From Tolypeutes matacus (Eukaryota > Chordata > Mammalia > Cingulata > Chlamyphoridae), in contig JAKSZT010053837.1 of the NCBI GenBank assembly GCA_026826555.1, positions 3,944,520 to 4,008,519 of the forward strand: DNA of 64,000 nucleotides, read 5' to 3'. Each line of letters starts with the position of its first letter. Position 1 is the first letter of the stretch. The translations under genes and the position numbers were made by a program. The notes under the pieces are model-generated. The model had not been told where the DNA came from, did not search any database, and worked only from the letters and a program-made list of their open reading frames with translations. Below are positions 1 through 10,789 of the stretch, in pieces.

Positions 1-415
1 ATGTACTAAAAGACCAGATTTGCAAGAGATACTAAGGGGGTGCTGCAGCCTGAAAGAAAAAAAACAAGGGCAAGGGATTTGGAGAAGAGTTTAGAAATGG
101 AGATTATTAGGAAGGGTAAACTAAAGGATAAGAAGACAGACAACAGAATGAAATGACAACAGAGAGCCAAAGGACAAAATTGATGAAGTAAGTAATGCCT
201 TTACAGTAATAACACTGAATATTAATGGATTGATCTACACAATCAAAAGACATAGTCTGATAGAATGAATTAAAAAATATAAGCTGTCTATATATTGCCT
301 ACAAGATATCCACCTCCGACATAAGGACACAACCAGGTTAAAAGTGAAAGGTTGGAAAAAGGTATTCCATGCAAATAGTAACTAAAAAAAGAGCTGAAGT
401 AGAGCAGATAAATGC
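1..415 (+). mobile_element. L1 fragment: ORF1 3' end, inter-ORF and ORF2 endonuclease start
   Basis: This stretch matches, base for base over long runs, the part of the plus-strand L1 at 58130-58510. From about 198 it can be read as the start of an ORF2 endonuclease (a frame resembling VITLNINGLIYTIKRH), followed by a decayed CLQDIHLRHKD segment. In-frame stops and small indels show that it is dead. It is cut by the window start, and homology stops near 415 in mid-endonuclease. Confidence 0.85.
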
Positions 416-658
416 AAAATATGAACAATTACTCAGTGCAACCGGCAAATTGTTCCTGTGATCAGTATCCTGTTATTTTTTCATACAAAATAAACACTTG
501 CTTTAATTGAGGAGGACTAGAGAAGAGATATGTTTTTGGATACTTCATTTTTCTTTAACCCTTTCTTACTCATACTCTTTAATTAAAATAATCTATCTGG
601 GTCAATAATGATTAAGCATGACTACTGTTGAACAAGATTTTGAGTTTTTCTGCCTCAT
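416..658. other. Unassigned AT-rich spacer
   Basis: No repeat family, gene or RNA was recognised. The base composition is AT-rich with short homopolymers. It lies between the L1 fragment and a SINE insertion. Confidence 0.5.
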
Positions 659-673
659 AAAATTATGAGTTGG

Positions 674-1045
674 TGAAAAATGGATGTGGCTCAAGAGATG
701 GGGCTCCCATCTACCATATAGGAGGTCCAGGGTTCAATTCTGGGGGCCTCCTGGTGAAAGGCAAGCTGCCCCATGCAGTGAGCTGGCCACACAGAGTGCT
801 GGCCCGTGTTCAGAGCTGGCACAGCAAGATGATTCAACAAAAAAAAGAGACAATAAGAGACACAGCAGACCAGGGAGCTGAGGTGGCGCAAGAGATTGAG
901 TGCCTCTCTCCCACTCCAGAAGGTCCCAGGCTCAGTTCCCGGTGCCGCCTAAAGAGAAGACAAGCAGACACAGAAGAATACACAGAGAGCAGACAGTGAG
1001 CGCAAAACAACAAGAGGAGAAATAAATTAAGTAAATCTTTGAAAA
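674..1045 (+). mobile_element. DAS-type dimeric SINE
   Basis: There are two tRNA-like units in tandem. The first has an A box near TGGCTCAAGAGATGG and a B box near GGGTTCAATTC. The second starts near 877 (GAGGTGGCGCAAGAG) and ends in a GCAAAACAAC...AATAAATTAAG tail with a poly(A) run. The TSD AAAATTATGAGTTGG is perfect (659-673 and 1046-1060), so the borders are exact. The 109-aa open frame across it is a by-product of the SINE. Confidence 0.93.
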
Positions 1046-1060
1046 AAAATTATGAGTTGG

Positions 1061-1408
1061 CAAATTGTTATCTACTTTAATTTACTCTAATAAGATGTAA
1101 AGAATTCCCAAATAAGAATTTGATTATCTATAAAGAATTATGGCCTAAATGGAAATTAAATAACTAAACCAACAATTTACTTCATTCCTAGAGATTATGT
1201 CCAATAGTTAGAGCTGTAATATAAAAAGTAGAATTCTGTTATCATTAAATTCCATTATATTTGAATTATTATTTATATTTATAAAGGTTTGTTGTAATGC
1301 TATCTATTTTTTAATAATTGATTATATTAAATCTAACCTGGCCTTGCACTCTCTTTTTAAATTTGTAATTTCTGGCCATCTATTTTTCTATTTATTTTAC
1401 AATTTTAC
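1061..1408. other. Unassigned AT-rich spacer
   Basis: AT-rich sequence with no recognised gene or repeat. It ends at the left TSD of the next SINE. Confidence 0.5.
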
Positions 1409-1423
1409 AATAAAGGAATTTTT

Positions 1424-1636
1424 ATTTTTTTTTATTTTTATTTATTTTTATTTTTTTATTTTTTTAAAGATTTTATTTATTTATTCATTTATCCCCCCCT
1501 TGCTGCTTGTGCTCGCTGGGTCAGCTAACCACGCCGTGCGGGCGGGCTTGCCTTCACCAGGAGGCCCCGGGAACCGAACCCAGGGCCTCCCATATGGTAA
1601 ATGGGAGCCCTACTGATTGAGCCACAGCCGCTTCCC
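1424..1636 (-). mobile_element. DAS-type SINE, monomeric GAAGCGGCTG subtype
   Basis: Read on the minus strand it has a tRNA-like head (GGGAAGCGGCTGTGGCTC), a conserved GC-rich body and an ATAAATGAATAAATAAATA tail. The flanks AATAAAGGAATTTTT (1409-1423) and AATAAAGGACTTTTT (1637-1651) form the TSD with one mismatch. Near-identical copies lie at 13759, 17179, 23566, 26578 and 51349, so this is a recently active subfamily. Confidence 0.95.
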
Positions 1637-1654
1637 AATAAAGGACTTTTTAAC

Positions 1655-2000
1655 AGCTAAAAAAAAAGCCACTGATTATACATTTTGGACAGATCATGTG
1701 GTATGTGAAGATATCTCAATAAAACTACTTAATAAACAAATAAATAATTGTGCAAGAATAGCCAGAAAAAGTAGCTATGGACAGCAGGGGAAACAGAGAG
1801 ATTGAGAGGTGAGGAATTTTCTTGTTTGTCTGTTTTTAAAATTATTATTATTATTTAAATAAAGAAAATGCTTTAATAATGATTGAAGTGATGAATGCAC
1901 AACTGTGATTATACAAAATACCATTGATTGTACACTTTGGACAAATTGTATGCTTTATTAATATGTATCAATAAAATCGATTTGTTTATTTAAAAAGAAT
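1655..2000 (+). mobile_element. L1 3'-UTR-like fragment
   Basis: The same roughly 330-bp block recurs at 5215-5515 and 50400-50740 (plus) and 14515-14785 (minus). The copy at 50140-50745 continues directly from L1 3'-UTR text (TTGAGTGAAGCAAGTC...ACAACATTGTGATTACA), which identifies the block as the 3' end of an L1 subfamily. It ends with CAATAAAAT and an A-rich stretch. Confidence 0.7.
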
Positions 2001-2885
2001 GCCATTTAAACAGTGGTTCTTATCATATATAAGACTTAAATATCATGCTTATGATCACAACTAATAACCCACTTTCAGAATTTTTGTCTCCTGAATGTCT
2101 GACCAGTCTTTCCTGCCCTTGAGTTTTAGTACCCAAGATGGAATGTGGTAATAGTGGAGATAAATTAGAAGTAGAAATTGCCACCAGGTTATTTCAGATT
2201 CCTTACCACCAAAGCAAGAGGCAGAAAAGGCTATAGTGACTTTATCTAGATGCTGAATCTTGCTTACAAAGAAGAAATAAAGCATATAGAATGAATTCTA
2301 GGACTCCTGGGGTCTTCTCCTTTCATTCCTATCTATTGGTACCCAGAGACCTGAGCAGGCAGGATCACAAATGATTTATCACCCTCAAACTGAAGGTTTG
2401 AGTCACTCCATTAAGGAATATGGAGGGGGAGAAACAGGTGAGGGAAAGGAGAGAAGGGAGGAGCAGAATCAGACAAGCTTAAGTGCTGCCAGAAGGCAAG
2501 GAACACGGTCTAGATGTGGGAGAGCAAAGTCGCAAATAGTAAATACTAGCAACTGCTGTAGTTTCTATTCCAAATTTATTGTTATTGCTGTTTTGGTTTG
2601 TTACTAACTGTAGAAGAAATTACTAATTGTCCTTCACCATATCTTTCTCCCCTACATTCTTTGTAACAGAAGCCCCAATATTTACCTAGGCACTGCTTTT
2701 CCTTATCTCACTTTAAGCTAGGTAGGCCATGTGACTAAGTTCTGGCCAGTGGAATTTAATTTGCAAAATTCCTTAAAGGGAGGGGACATACCATTTTCAC
2801 TTCTTTCTTGCTTTCTTGCTGGCTGAAATATTATAATGTATTATAATGTATAATAATTGATACATTATTTGAGAATATTCAATTC
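2001..2885. other. Unassigned, probably unique sequence
   Basis: No repeat or gene was recognised. The base composition is mixed and the open frames are short and unsupported. Confidence 0.5.
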
Positions 2886-3190
2886 TGCCATAGAGGATAA
2901 GACAAATAAATGGATTAGATGACACAAGAAATATTAAGCCTAGATATCAGATAACCTAGTAACTTATGAGAGATAGGTGAAACTTAGAAAATGTGATAAG
3001 TATAGATAATATATAAACAAATAGCTTGTGAGACATAGGCAGAATTCATAAAATATGCTAAACAAAGATTGTATGCAAGTTAGTAACTTGTAAGACATGT
3101 TAAAGTTAGATATAAATAAATGGAGTATATGACAGGACAAACAAGTATGCTATCTATACGTAGAAAAGGATAGAAAGATCAAGTCATAAA
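2886..3190. repeat. Imperfect tandem repeat, unit about 60-70 bp
   Basis: Decayed units recur. AAATAAATGGATTAGATGAC (about 2905) resembles AAATAAATGGAGTATATGAC (about 3113). AGTAACTTATGAGAGATAGG (about 2959), AGCTTGTGAGACATAGG (about 3023) and AGTAACTTGTAAGACATG (about 3083) line up at 60-65-bp spacing. The copies are diverged and the array is AT-rich. Confidence 0.45.
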
Positions 3191-3234
3191 GTACAGATAT
3201 ATATATCTGGACTGACAGGTATGCCCTCTCTAAA

Positions 3235-3788
3235 TTGGCTAATGTGGCTGGCAAAATTATAAAATGCTTCCTCACCCCCAATTCCTAGCCCCTGGTATAT
3301 ACACACCTTTTCTCAGTTACTCAATCAAACAGTAACATAGGTGTTGCTATGAAGGGATTTTGCAGATATAACTCAGGTCCCAAATCAGTTGTCCTTAAGA
3401 TAGCAAGATTATCGAAGTGGGCCTGACCTAACCACATGATTCCTTTAAATCTAGGCCTACAGGTCAGAGATTTGAAGCATGAGGAGGAGTCAATGAACGT
3501 TTGCTACCTTGGAGCTGGACAGAGCCACATGACAAGAAATATAAACAAACTCTAGAAGCTGAAAGAATACCTGCTGACTGTCAGCACGGAAATGGGGACC
3601 TCAGCCCTGCAGCTTCAAGGAACTGAATTCCGACAATAAGCATGGAAGTAGATTTTTCCCCAGAGCCTCCAAACAAGAATTCAGCCCAAATGACACCTTG
3701 ATTTCAGCCTTGTGATACCATGAGCAGAACCCTGTCTTCCAGTACCAAATTTCTAACCTGAAGAACTTTGAACTAATAAATAGGTATT
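3235..3788 (+). mobile_element. Ancient LTR-like repeat (MaLR type likely), 5' part
   Basis: It has the layout common to old mammalian LTR repeats: AAGGGATTTTGCAGATATAA, then GGGCCTGACCTAACCACATG, then GGAAATGGGGACCTCAG, then TGATTTCAGCCTTGTGA, with AATAAATAGG at the end. The expected 3' end (GTGGTAATTTGTTATGCAGC...) is found only at 6262-6305, so the repeat appears to be split by about 2.5 kb of later sequence. The family name is uncertain. Confidence 0.6.
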
Positions 3789-3789
3789 A

Positions 3790-5214
3790 TTTTTTATATA
3801 ATTATTATTTTTTATTTTTAAAGAAGCTTTAGATTACATAAATATTATGTAAAAAATATAAGGGTTTCCCATATGCTTCACTCCCTCCCCCTCCCACACT
3901 TTCTCACATTAAACAACATCCATTAGTGTGGTACATTTGTTACAACTGATGAACCCATATTGAAGCATTGCAACTAATCATGGACTACAGTTTATAGTTT
4001 ACACTTTGTCCTGCACAATTTTGTAAGTTATGACAAAACACACAATGGCCTGTATCCGTCACTGCAATGTCATGCAAAACAAATCCAATGTCCTGAAAAT
4101 GCCCCCATATTACACCTATTCTTCCCTCTCCTAACTCTCAGAACTTCTGGTGGCCACGGCTTTTACATCAATGATAAGAGTTCTTCCATTGCTAGAATAA
4201 TAATAAGTCTATAGTAGAATAATAATAAGTCTATAGTAGGATAATAATAAGTCTACTTTAGTCCATTGTTCCTTCCTCGGTCTTGAAAATTTGGGGATGG
4301 TGATGCCCACTCTGCTTCTAATTGAAAGGGGGCTTATATCCCATGGGGCAGATGGATGGAGCTATCTTGCTTGAGGTTGCAGATACTCTCTGTTCCTTGG
4401 GATGTGCGTTGTCCATCATCATCTCCTTGATAACTGTCTTGGGTGAGTCCAATGAAGTAGAGAGTGGTGTTGCAACTCCACTGAAATTCAGGGCTCAACT
4501 GGCACATGGACAGGCCAAAGATATAAGTCTCTGGGACACGTATTTATCAAGTATAGTGCTAAATATGAGTTCAAATAAAAGGGGAAGAAGAGCCATGTAT
4601 TGAGACCTATAAATGAGTCTAACTCTGTTACACTGGGGGCATAAATTCCAAAGTAAGGCCCACTCAGGCTGCTGAATTCCTGAGCTGTCTGCCCTGCTTA
4701 TATTTTCTGGATATCTTTAGAGCCCTCAGGAACCCCGCTATTTGAGGCACTGTTTCCTGCGGCAGTCAATGAGATCCTGCTAAGACTTGCATAAGCATAA
4801 CCTCTGGAATGACCTCCCGACTCATTTTGAAATCTCTTAGCCATAAAAACTCATTTGTATTTACCATTTTCCCCTTTTGGTCAGGGTCTTTTTCCAGATG
4901 CATTGTTAGTTGGTTCTTGGTAATAATCCCTTGGTGCCAGGGAGGCTCATCCCCGGGGGTCATGTCCCATGTCTGGGGGAAGGTAGTGTGCTTATATGCT
5001 GAGTTTGACTTAGAGAAAGGCCACATTTAAGCAACAAGGAGGCTTTCAGGATATAACTCTTAGGCAGTATATAATACTAGGCTAAGTTTCAATTTCACAA
5101 GAAAGGGTTCATAAGTACAGTCATCCCTGTCAAGGGCCTGGCATAATGGTCTGTCTTCCTTCATTAGACATTGCCCTTGCACTTGAGGGATTCTATGCCT
5201 TGGCTTGATTGTAT
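3790..5214 (-). mobile_element. Repeat A: LINE-like 3'-end repeat, class uncertain
   Basis: Repeat A recurs at 52426-53128 and, diverged, at 5925-6255, always in minus orientation with an A-rich 3' terminus on that strand (TGTAATCTAAAG... then AAATAAAAA). A short copy at 62931-63018 is 5'-truncated, poly(A)-tailed and flanked by a TSD, the behaviour of a LINE 3' end. Parts resemble old L1 3' UTRs (ACAAATGTACCACACTAATG). No coding potential was found. A 23-bp unit with core AATAATAATAAGTCTA is repeated three times at about 4193-4255. Confidence 0.55.
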
Positions 5215-5515
5215 GGTATGTGAAAATATCTCAATAAAACTGTTTAATAAACAAATAATTGTGCAAGAATAGCCAGAAATAGTAGCTATATATAGCTGGG
5301 GAAACAGAGATTGAGAGAGGAGGAATTTCCTTGTTTGTCTGTTTTTTGTTTATTATTATTATTGAAAAAATAAAAATGCTTTAATAATGACTGAAGTGAT
5401 GAATGCATAACTATGTGATTATACAAAATACCATTGATTGTACACTTTGGATAAATTGTATGATTTATTAATATGTATCAATAAAATTGATTTGTTTAAA
5501 AAAATAGGGTGGGTT
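5215..5515 (+). mobile_element. L1 3'-UTR-like fragment
   Basis: Same block as 1655-2000: GTGCAAGAATAGCCAGAA, then GCTTTAATAATGACTGAAG, then ACCATTGATTGTACACTTTG, then CAATAAAATTGATTTG. It runs straight into a different L1 3' UTR at 5516. Confidence 0.65.
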
Positions 5516-5755
5516 GGGGGGGAAATACACCAAAGATATGGACTATAGTTAGTAGTAATATTTTGATGATGCTCTTGCATAGTTTGTAACAAATATTTCA
5601 CAACAATGCCAGGTGTTGGTGGAGGGGTGATGAATGGGACCCCTGTATGATGTTATGCATGTTTATTTTATAAGTTCACAACTTTTACTATACACTTATT
5701 GTTTTTGTATGTTCATGTATGAATGATATAGTTCAATAAAAAATAAAAAATAAAA
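5516..5755 (+). mobile_element. L1 3' UTR with A-rich tail
   Basis: It matches the 3' UTR that ends the full L1 at 62230-62442: TTTGTAACAAATATTTCA, then GGTGTTGGTGGAGGGGTGAT, then CATAACTTTTACTATACAC in the related copy, then TTCAATAAAAAATAAAA. It is a 5'-truncated L1 3' end. Confidence 0.75.
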
Positions 5756-5924
5756 AATAACCAATAAAATGCAAAAAATTTAAAATAATTTGAAATAATA
5801 AATAATATTTAAAAATTTAGACATTGTATCTGTCATCACTGTGAGATCTGTTGTCTTGTATGTACAGTGACATTTTCTTCCATATATTCCCCCAATGTCT
5901 TATTTTTTTCATTTTATCTTCAAA
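5756..5924. other. Unassigned AT-rich spacer
   Basis: Low-complexity AT-rich DNA followed by about 100 bp with no recognised match in the window. Confidence 0.4.
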
Positions 5925-6255
5925 GGAGCTTTAGGATACAGAAAAGTTTCATAGAGAATACAGGTGATTCCTATGTACTCAACTCCCTCCCCCTTTCCCC
6001 CTCTCCCTTACTAATAACATTTTAAATGCAGATGGTACATTTGTTATAACTGATGTACAAATATTGAAGAATTGCTACTAACCATGGTCAATGGTTTTCA
6101 TTATGGTTTACATTTGGGATCATACACTTTTATAAGTTTTAACAAAATTTGAAGTGGCCTATATCCATTATTGCAAGATCATGCTGAACAATTTTAATGC
6201 CCTAAAACTACTCTACATTCCATCTATTCTATTCTTCCCTCCCCCCTCCCCTCGG
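5925..6255 (-). mobile_element. Repeat A copy, diverged
   Basis: Parallels 3830-4140 in order and wording (GGAGCTTTAGGATACA, CAACTCCCTCCCCC, GGTACATTTGTTATAACTGA, GTGGCCTATATCCATTATTG) but is much more diverged. Confidence 0.55.
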
Positions 6256-6261
6256 AACCTA

Positions 6262-6305
6262 GTTGTTGTTTGTGGTAATTTGTTATGCAGCAATAGAAAA
6301 CTACG
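6262..6305 (+). mobile_element. 3' remnant of the LTR-like repeat that begins at 3235
   Basis: GTGGTAATTTGTTATGCAGC followed by AATAGAAAACTA is the usual terminus of this kind of LTR. It is what is missing at 3788, so the two pieces probably formed one element before interruption. Confidence 0.45.
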
Positions 6306-6664
6306 TAAGCTACCCATAAGAAATACTCATTATGGTTCCATTCTGGCCCCACATGTGCTTTGCCCTACAAACATAGATAATACATTTAGCTGTTCAGCAG
6401 GCAAATTACTGAGCTACAACTGTAGCCAGGCATACTTGCATTTGCCTATTGCTGATAGAGCAAATGTGTCTGTTGGATCCAGATACCTTCTGAATGTCAA
6501 CCTCTCTTGCTCCAGTCTCAATTCTGCTCTTCATAACCACACCATCAAATGGGAAGATTGATGTGCCAGAGAGAAAGATGTGATAAATAAAATCTATTAT
6601 ATGGTGGCAACCATTCTAAGCCCCATATCAGCAAAACAAAAAACCTAAGATAGTTTTTATTTCC
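6306..6664. other. Unassigned sequence
   Basis: No repeat or gene was recognised. The 135-aa plus-strand frame that ends here starts inside repeat A and crosses the LTR remnant, so it is not a gene. Confidence 0.5.
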
Positions 6665-7026
6665 TGTAAATGCCCAACTGGCCCAGAAAACCAAATTTAA
6701 ATACAGCAAATCCGTTATCACCAACTAACTTCCTCTGTCTTACTCCAGCTAATTCCCTTATTCCTATGCCAGGTAACATCCTCACTCCTAAGTGACCACC
6801 TACTCCCTACCTTGTAAAACCCCCTAAATAAAATGGAAATTTAGTGTCAACCAATCAGAACATTACCACACTTGCTTCCACATTTGCCCTATATGAGCTT
6901 CTCCTTACCACTCCTTCATGGGAGCTTCCTACTACTTTAATAGGATGCTGCCCAATTCATGAATTGCTCAATAAAGCTGTGAAATCCTAAATTGCGTTAA
7001 AAGTTTTTCTTTTATTGGGTGGGACA
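6665..7026 (+). mobile_element. Solo LTR, ERV1-like
   Basis: It starts TGTAAATGCCC and ends GGGTGGGACA. Inside are CCAATCAGAAC (about 6849), a TATA-like CTATATGAG (about 6889) and a poly(A) signal AATAAA (6970-6975) before a GCTGTGAAATCC segment, in the order of an LTR with U3, R and U5. No clear TSD was seen and no internal retroviral region lies next to it, so a solo LTR is inferred. Confidence 0.5.
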
Positions 7027-8385
7027 TATAAACTTGGGTAAATGAGGATTCAGGTAGTATGGTTCACTTAAAAGACACAAGCACAGTACTCCAGAAACAT
7101 ATGTGTTCTGGAAAGTAAACTTAGAACATATAGCAATAAGGACGGTGAATGCTTGCATCAAGCTCCTTCTAGCAGGAGTTCAAAATATTTGGTTGGAAAT
7201 TTCCAACTGTTCCCCCCCCCCCCAAATCGATAGGGTCTATAAATTTATGTGTTCTTTTACTCATCATTTTGTTTTTAAAATCAATGAAATGTGTGTAATC
7301 CAAAAGGTGGATGTAACTTAACTTCATTTGTCTTCTATCTTGTGAACTCAGCAAACACCTGCAAGAACTCCCCTATCTCATTCTCTGTCTGCACTTGGGC
7401 AGCTATATGAGAAAAAAATCATATAGTAAAGCAGGTTATACTGCTCCAAATTAGTAATTACCTGAATTAGCTGTTCAACAATCCTACCATATTTTTCTAG
7501 TCAGCTTCCTTACTCTGAATTGTTAACATACTTCCATGATTCTAAGATCTCATCACTGATGCCTTTTACAAAAATAAAAGGTTTGGAGAGAGGGAGAACA
7601 TTATCATTCTAAATACAGACAGTTGTAAGAAGTTTTAGCAATGTTAAAATATTTATTTTTTAGAAAAGTATCTCGGAATTGAAGAAATATAATCCAAGCC
7701 TATTCCTATCTTCTCAGACTTCGAACTCTACCAACTCTTTCCCCACCCATGCCAAATTTGGTTTCTACTTCACAGTCAAAATAGACATAGGATCCAGGTG
7801 TACTTCATATTTTCTCCCACTAAATCTATATATAAATCTACTACAATTTCCTCTTTCCTCTATGTGGCTAAGGAAGAGTCTGGGCTGGGACTAGGCAACA
7901 AACTTTAGGAGGCACTGATTATTACGTGCTAGTCCTAAACTTGATTGACCCTAAAAGTGAGTGCCTCCTTAAATTTTGCGATCTAGGGACTTCCCTTGCC
8001 TTCTCTCAGTCCAGACCCTAAAAGGAGGTGTCCTTTTCTTCTCCAAAGTCAATTCTTACTCTGGCTTCCAATTCTTCCCACCATCTACCTTCTCAGGAAC
8101 TGTAATTCCATGATTCCCTCTCTCCTCAATTTTTAGATTCTTGCTCTATATTGGAAATTTCCCTTTATCATTATCTCACCTTTTAAAAAGGCAAGCAAAA
8201 AAATATCCCTTGACCATGCCTACCTTCAACTACCACTCTTAAAATTTCCTTCCTGCTTTCAGCCAAGCTCTTTACATTCACTGATATGAAAAATCTCAGT
8301 TTTGTATACTTGCTGTCCACTTCTTATTTGAATCTACTCTATCTTACCTCCTTCCCACATCTCCACTAAATTTGTTATTGCTTAG
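7027..8385. other. Unassigned, probably unique sequence
   Basis: No gene or repeat was recognised apart from a poly(C) run of about 12 near 7212. Overlapping short frames on both strands lack supporting features. Confidence 0.5.
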
Positions 8386-8655
8386 ATCAGCAGTTCCCAA
8401 AGTGCAATCTTAGACTGATGAATTTCCGAGATTACTTCAAGGGTTCCATGAGGTCAAAACTATTTTCCTAATAAAGGTAATATTTTGTCTCTCTCATTCC
8501 CATTCTCTCACATATAGATAGAAAAGTTTTCCAGAGTCTACACAATGTGTTATAACACAACAGATTGAATGTAGAAGTAGATACGATAATTCATCTATCA
8601 TTTATTAAGCTGGATATTAAAGAGACTTGCAAAAATCTAATGCAATGCCACTTCT
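8386..8655 (+). mobile_element. hAT-like DNA transposon fossil
   Basis: CAAGGGTTCCATGAGGTCAA, then CATTCTCTCACATATAGATA, then ACAACAGATTGAATG, then TATTAAAGAGACTTGCAAAA resemble an old non-autonomous hAT family also seen at 10790-11485. It is non-coding. The exact family was not resolved. Confidence 0.45.
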
Positions 8656-8902
8656 TTTTTTTTTTTGAGCAGCAGACAATCAGCAGCCTTCGGGCTGACC
8701 TGTTGCTTTTTATTATCTATTTTTTGGCATGCAATAACATATTGATACAATGGTAAGCATAACATGTCAATCAGATTATATAACATACTGTATTATTGTT
8801 CCTCGACCCTAGGTTTGTTTAGGGAATATTTGCAAGCTAGTTCTATCAACTACATTTGGACACAGGCCCAAGGATAAGTGGAGACGGGGCCTACTTCATT
8901 GG
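8656..8902. other. Unassigned sequence
   Basis: No recognised feature beyond a poly(T) run near 8655. Confidence 0.4.
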
Positions 8903-8903
8903 T

Positions 8904-9124
8904 CTTTTTTTTTCTTTTTTTTTTTAATATTCGTGTGTGGGAAGCCAGTGCTCAACCACCAAGCCATATCAGCTCCCCTGAATTGGTTCCCTTGTTTCTT
9001 TGCTTGTTGTTTGCTTTTTGTTTGTTTCCTTGTTGTTTGTTTGTTTTGGAGGCACCAAGAACCAAAACCAAGACTTCCCGTGTGAGAAGCAGGCACTCAA
9101 CCGCTGAGCCACATCCAGTCCCCT
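8904..9124 (-). mobile_element. Two DAS-type SINE units in tandem
   Basis: On the minus strand the first head reads GATGTGGCTCAGCGGTTGAG (about 9090-9118), followed by an AAACAAACAAC-rich linker. A second head, GATATGGCTTGGTGGTTGAG, comes next, then poly(A). B boxes are degraded. Confidence 0.85.
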
Positions 9125-9129
9125 GTTAA

Positions 9130-10110
9130 GGATTTTATACATCTAGATTCTATAATTTGTAATTTTCTTTTTTGCAATGTCTTTATCAGATTTCCATGTT
9201 AAGGGTATTCTGGCATCATAAAATGAATTGGAAAGTGTTTCTTCCTCCTCTTTTTCTAAATGAATTGTGTTATATTGGTATTATTTCTTCCTTAAATGTG
9301 TAATAGAATTAATTCATCAGAGGATACTATCTGGGTTTGGAGTTTTCTTGAGGCCTATTCAAGTTTTCTATTTTAAAAATTTGTATTTTTTCAATTACTG
9401 GTAATGTTGAGTATTTATTTTTCTGCAAATTACCTGTTTATATCCTTTGTCCATTTTTCTATTGGAGTTTCCATTGTTTACTAGAAGTTCTTTGTGCATT
9501 CTAAATACTAATCCCTTATCAGTTTAAATCAGTTATCAATGCCCTTTCCAAATATGCCCTGCATCTGTTAACATTTTACTATAATGTCCTTTGTTGATAT
9601 AATTTTTTATATTAAAAAGTCCATCATTTCCCCCTTTAAAATGTATGCTTTTGAGATCTTAAGAATTCCCTTTCCCACTTAATGACATAAAAACTTTCTC
9701 TAACATTTTAATCATCTTGATAGTTTTGCCTTACACAGGTGTTTTAACTACCATGATTTTATTTATTAATGACTTATGATATCAATTCAACTCTTTTTCT
9801 CTTTATAATGAGTCATGTCCACAAATGTGTGTGTGTATCTGTGTGTGTGTTCTCTCCCACCAACTGGTTTGCCATGCAATCTTTATCATATATCAAGTTC
9901 TCTTCTATGCAAGGATCTGTTTCTGGGCTCTTTAATTTTATCTATGGATCTATTAGTCTATTCCTGTGACAATATAACATTGTTTTTATTACTTTGACTT
10001 TGTAGTATGCCTGGGAATGTAGTCTCCTTTTTTTGTTATTCTTTTTCAAAATCTACTTAGCTCTTTTTAGATATTATTTTCCTGTATTTGTTTTATAATT
10101 GTTTCATTCA
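9130..10110 (-). mobile_element. Ancient L1 ORF2 fragments
   Basis: Antisense L1 landmarks appear in order: GCATCATAAAATGAATTGG (the FYEANI region), then TTTTCTATTGGAGTTTCC, then CTAATCCCTTATCAG, then TTGACTTTGTAGTATG. It is heavily decayed, with no open frame longer than about 80 codons. Confidence 0.55.
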
Positions 10111-10141
10111 AATTCCTTAAACCATCCTGATTACTTTTCAC

Positions 10142-10785
10142 ATTTTATTATGGAAAAATTTAAACACATACCAAAGTAGGGAGAATAATAAGAATAGCAC
10201 AATGAACTCTCATGTATTTCATTGCCAAACTTCAAAAACTCTCAACGCAGGGCCATTCTTGTGTCATATATTGCCCCCTCCTTTTCTTTACTCCATTATT
10301 TTATCTTAACACAAATCCCAGGCATGATAGCATTTCTTTATATAAACAAAATTGTCACTTCATGTTTACTTGTGATTATTTTTTTAATTTTACAGTTGGT
10401 TTGTTTAAAATAGCATCCAAGTAATGCCTACAGATTGCTTTTGGTTTAAACGTTTATATTTTCTTTTAATTTATAGTTTCTGCCTCCATCTTTTTCCCTC
10501 TTGACCTTTATTGTTAAAAAAGTTGGTTTATTTGTCATGTAGACTTTCCCATATTATAGAATTTCCAGAGTGCAAAATGTTCTTTTATCCCTAATAACTC
10601 CTGTAAACTTATCAATTCTAGAAATTTAATTCGATTGAGGTTCAATTTTTTTTTTTTTGCCAAGAATGTTTCAGAGATGACGCTGTATACTTTATATTGT
10701 ATCACATCATGAGTCAAATAATGTCTTTCTTTTTGTGATAAGATTGGCCATTGAGTTCAGAAATTGTTATTACTCTTATTCATTA
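10142..10785 (-). mobile_element. Ancient L1 3' UTR
   Basis: The 3' terminus on the minus strand lies at 10142 (complement of TTTTATTATGGAAAAATTTA). Going right, GAATAGCACAATGAACTCTC, TTTGTCATGTAGACTTTCCC, TTTTTGCCAAGAATGTTTCA and TTTTTGTGATAAGATTG match the order of old mammalian L1M 3' UTRs. Confidence 0.65.
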
Positions 10786-10789
10786 TCAA

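Noticed and set aside
6154..6561. 135-codon plus-strand frame
   Set aside because: It crosses from repeat A into an LTR remnant. It is composite and has no protein family.
7205..7224. Poly(C) run as a G-quadruplex regulator
   Set aside because: A single homopolymer run without separated G tracts or a nearby promoter.
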